Of a stretch of 8,080 nucleotides of DNA, positions 6,296 through 8,080 are shown piece after piece. The stretch is from JAVBPP01 sp031549535 (GTDB lineage Bacteria > Bacillota > Clostridia > Oscillospirales > Acutalibacteraceae). Where the stretch lies: contig JAVBPP010000031.1 of NCBI GenBank assembly GCA_031549535.1, forward strand, positions 1 through 8,080, written 5' to 3'. Each line of letters begins with the position of its first letter. Within the stretch, counting starts at the first letter, position 1. A program made the translations under genes and the position numbers. The notes below the pieces were generated by a model, which was not told where the DNA came from, searched no databases, and saw only the letters and a program-made list of their open reading frames with translations.

Positions 6296-7549
6296 TTGGC
6301 TAGGGCAGCACAACATTTGCGTGCAAGGCTGCTGCGGCTTGCGCAGCGCCACAGCGTGTTCCGCCGCTTACTGCGCCGCACAGCCCACCTCCTGTTTACC
6401 CTGCGTTACCGGTTGCGAGGTGTTTCTGCCCCTGTGGAGGAAAAAACTATTTTCTTTTGCGCATTTAACGGCAAGCTATACTGCGATTCTCCGCGCGCGA
6501 TTTATGAATATTGCCTGCAGGCGCCGGAGTTTTCCGATTACCGTTTTATTTGGATGTTGCGGGATGCGCAGGGGGCGCCGCAGTTACAGGCCAATCCGCG
6601 CACAGAAGTGGTGACGAACAGCGCGGCCTATGAAAAAGCGTTACGTCGTGTGAAATACTGGGTGCTGAACTACCATGTGCAGGATTATATTTATCCCCGC
6701 CGTAATCAAATCTATCTGCAGTGCTGGCACGGAACCCCACTGAAACGGCTGGCGTTTGACTTGGAAAAATTTTCAAACGCCATGAATTCCAAGGATGAAA
6801 TGTGTTTAAAGTATTGGCAGGACGCCAAAAAAATTACCTATTTGCTCTCGCCCTCCCCCTATGCAAGTGAGAAGTTCATCTCCTCCTTCGCATTGGACAG
6901 GCTGGGTAAGCAAGCCGCTATCAGGGAAACGGGCTACCCCCGCAACGATATTCTGCATACCTGCAGCCCGGAAGATATGTTGCGGATTAAGAAGGCGCTT
7001 GGTCTTGCGCGGGATGGGAGAAAAGTTTTACTCTATGCGCCCACCTGGCGGGACGATCAATACGATGCGGCTATCGGCTATACCCAGCAAAACGAGCGGG
7101 TTTTCGAGAGCCTGTATGAGGCGCTGCACGAGGATTATGTGCTACTGTTTCGCTCTCACCCCTTTATCGGTACGACATTGGATGTTACGCAGTATGCCGG
7201 CTTTGTGAAGGATGTTACGCACTGGAGCGATATTGCGCAACTATTCCTGGTTGCCGATATGTTGATTACAGACTATTCCAGCGTGTTTTTTGACTACGCC
7301 AACACCAAACGCCCCATTTTGTTTTATATGTATGACTTGGAGCATTATCGCGATGAGCTGCGCGGCTTTTACCTCTCGCTTGACATGTTGCCCGGCCCGG
7401 TTATCCGGGATGAAACAACCCTGATTGCGCAGATTATCCGTTATGGCGAAGACTTTCAGCCGGACGAGCGCTACAAAGAATTTTGCAAGACCTATAACCC
7501 CTTGGATGACGGCGAAGCGGCGCGCCGCGCTGCCCAGCTTTTAATATAA
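6296..7549 (+). CDS. CDP-glycerol glycerophosphotransferase family protein (TagB/TagF-like)
   Basis: A 417-residue protein from the TTG start (420 from GTG 6287). It carries the family landmarks: WHGTPLKRL with the conserved His145, YAPTWR (247-252), FRSHPF (about 285-290) and ADMLITDYSSVFFDYA (about 320-335). Family members transfer glycerol-phosphate, or sometimes ribitol-phosphate, from the CDP-activated form to a membrane-bound acceptor at the inner face of the membrane, during teichoic acid or related polymer synthesis. The length is near that of single-domain TagB primases and much shorter than TagF polymerases, but whether it primes, polymerises or decorates cannot be told. The first 42 residues are rich in Arg and Leu and hydrophobic residues and could form a membrane-binding amphipathic helix. 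It is followed 23 nt later by tagD, which makes its probable donor. Confidence 0.9.
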   Translation: MARAAQHLRARLLRLAQRHSVFRRLLRRTAHLLFTLRYRLRGVSAPVEEKTIFFCAFNGKLYCDSPRAIYEYCLQAPEFSDYRFIWMLRDAQGAPQLQANPRTEVVTNSAAYEKALRRVKYWVLNYHVQDYIYPRRNQIYLQCWHGTPLKRLAFDLEKFSNAMNSKDEMCLKYWQDAKKITYLLSPSPYASEKFISSFALDRLGKQAAIRETGYPRNDILHTCSPEDMLRIKKALGLARDGRKVLLYAPTWRDDQYDAAIGYTQQNERVFESLYEALHEDYVLLFRSHPFIGTTLDVTQYAGFVKDVTHWSDIAQLFLVADMLITDYSSVFFDYANTKRPILFYMYDLEHYRDELRGFYLSLDMLPGPVIRDETTLIAQIIRYGEDFQPDERYKEFCKTYNPLDDGEAARRAAQLLI

Positions 7550-7572
7550 CAAATGATAGTGGGAGTATTGGA

Positions 7573-8022
7573 ATGAAACGAATTTTAACGTATGGAACCT
7601 TTGACCTGTTGCATTACGGGCACATTCGCCTGTTGCAGCGTGCGCGTGCGCTGGGGGATTATCTGGTTGTGGCCCTCTCCACCGATGAGTTTGACCGCAT
7701 TAAAAACAAGGTCTCCTACCACAGCTATGAAACACGCAAACAGATGCTGGAATCCATCCGCTATGTGGATTTGGTTATCCCGGAGGTCTCTTGGGAGCAA
7801 AAAATCTCAGACGTGCAAAAGTATGAGATTGACACCGTCGTCATGGGCGGCGACTGGGCGGACAGCGACAAGTTTGACTATTTGAAGGATTACTGCGAGC
7901 TCGTCTTTTTAGACCGCACCCCCGGCGTTTCCACTACCCAAATTAAGGGTGAATTGGGGCTGAAAAACCCCGTCAGCGGCGTGGATCAGCTGCCGGAAGA
8001 AGAGAAAAAGGTTACTTCGTAA
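7573..8022 (+). CDS. tagD: Glycerol-3-phosphate cytidylyltransferase
   Basis: A 149-residue member of the small nucleotidyltransferase family that makes CDP-glycerol from CTP and glycerol 3-phosphate in the cytoplasm. The CTP-binding GTFDLLHYGH block (8-17, HxGH type) is followed by STDEF, YETRKQML (52-59), VVMGGDW (89-95) and the RTPGVSTTQIK signature (115-125). It resembles B. subtilis TagD closely along its whole length, but that protein is about 129 residues; the extra 19 or so here (GLKNPVSGVDQLPEEEKKVT, charged) form a C-terminal tail. The start has GGGAG 7 nt upstream. It lies 23 nt after the glycerophosphotransferase gene with no terminator between, so the two likely form one operon and one pathway step pair. 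Confidence 0.96.
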   Translation: MKRILTYGTFDLLHYGHIRLLQRARALGDYLVVALSTDEFDRIKNKVSYHSYETRKQMLESIRYVDLVIPEVSWEQKISDVQKYEIDTVVMGGDWADSDKFDYLKDYCELVFLDRTPGVSTTQIKGELGLKNPVSGVDQLPEEEKKVTS

Positions 8023-8035
8023 TTTTATACTTATA

Positions 8036-8080
8036 CTAATTCCAAGCAGAAACCTCGATATCTTTGCGGTCTTTTTCACG
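8036..8080 (-). CDS. Possible 3' end of a convergent minus-strand gene (partial)
   Basis: One minus-strand frame is open from the window edge to a TAG at 8036-8038 and reads REKDRKDIEVSAWN, a composition typical of a protein C-terminus. Fourteen codons are too few to be sure, and no family can be named. If real, it ends 13 nt from the tagD stop, tail to tail. Confidence 0.25.
   Translation of the reverse strand, partial: REKDRKDIEVSAWN

Noticed and set aside
8023..8080. Terminator for tagD
   Set aside because: The ACC/GGT arms around GATATC before CTTTTT give only a 3-bp stem; not a convincing hairpin.

Overview
The window looks like a chromosomal segment from a low-to-mid GC Firmicute, most likely an anaerobic Clostridia/Oscillospiraceae-type gut bacterium. 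The reasons are the strong GGAGG ribosome binding sites, sigma-A type promoters with 17-bp spacers, an FMN riboswitch driving a RibU-type riboflavin transporter, a secretion-signal-less amidase_6 protein of the kind common in Clostridia, and teichoic-acid-type enzymes (YfhO family, CDP-glycerol glycerophosphotransferase family, TagD). The genus cannot be fixed from the sequence alone.

Left part, minus strand (about 81-1509): a riboflavin-uptake transcription unit. A promoter (1481-1509) fires into an FMN riboswitch aptamer (1340-1472). A rho-independent terminator (1271-1302) follows, then ribU (692-1258). A second hairpin with a U-tract (635-678) lies between ribU and a small cysteine amidase gene (152-634). 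Its 3' arm doubles as the amidase Shine-Dalgarno sequence, so termination and translation initiation share the same bases. A probable terminator (81-107) closes the unit. Positions 1-80 hold no gene that can be supported.

Right part, plus strand (about 1517-8022): a divergent promoter (1517-1545) serves a very large YfhO-family membrane protein (1592-4465), followed by a strong terminator hairpin nested inside a longer inverted repeat (4468-4548). Next come a purple-acid-phosphatase-like metallophosphoesterase with a possible stalk-like C-terminal domain (4598-6235), a CDP-glycerol glycerophosphotransferase family enzyme (6296-7549, with its own likely promoter overlapping the upstream stop codon) and glycerol-3-phosphate cytidylyltransferase TagD (7573-8022). 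The last 58 bases may contain the 3' end of a convergent minus-strand gene.

Functionally, the plus-strand genes suggest a locus for a glycerol-phosphate cell-surface polymer. TagD makes CDP-glycerol, the TagB/TagF-like enzyme transfers glycerol phosphate, and YfhO is of the family that transfers sugars from lipid carriers onto such polymers outside the cell. The phosphoesterase could act in the same process, but nothing in the sequence fixes its substrate. I found no CRISPR array, tRNA, rRNA or recognisable transposase. The most notable signals are regulatory: the riboswitch with a candidate antiterminator pairing, the overlapping terminator/SD hairpin, the back-to-back promoters around a 13-bp palindrome, and the nested palindrome after yfhO.
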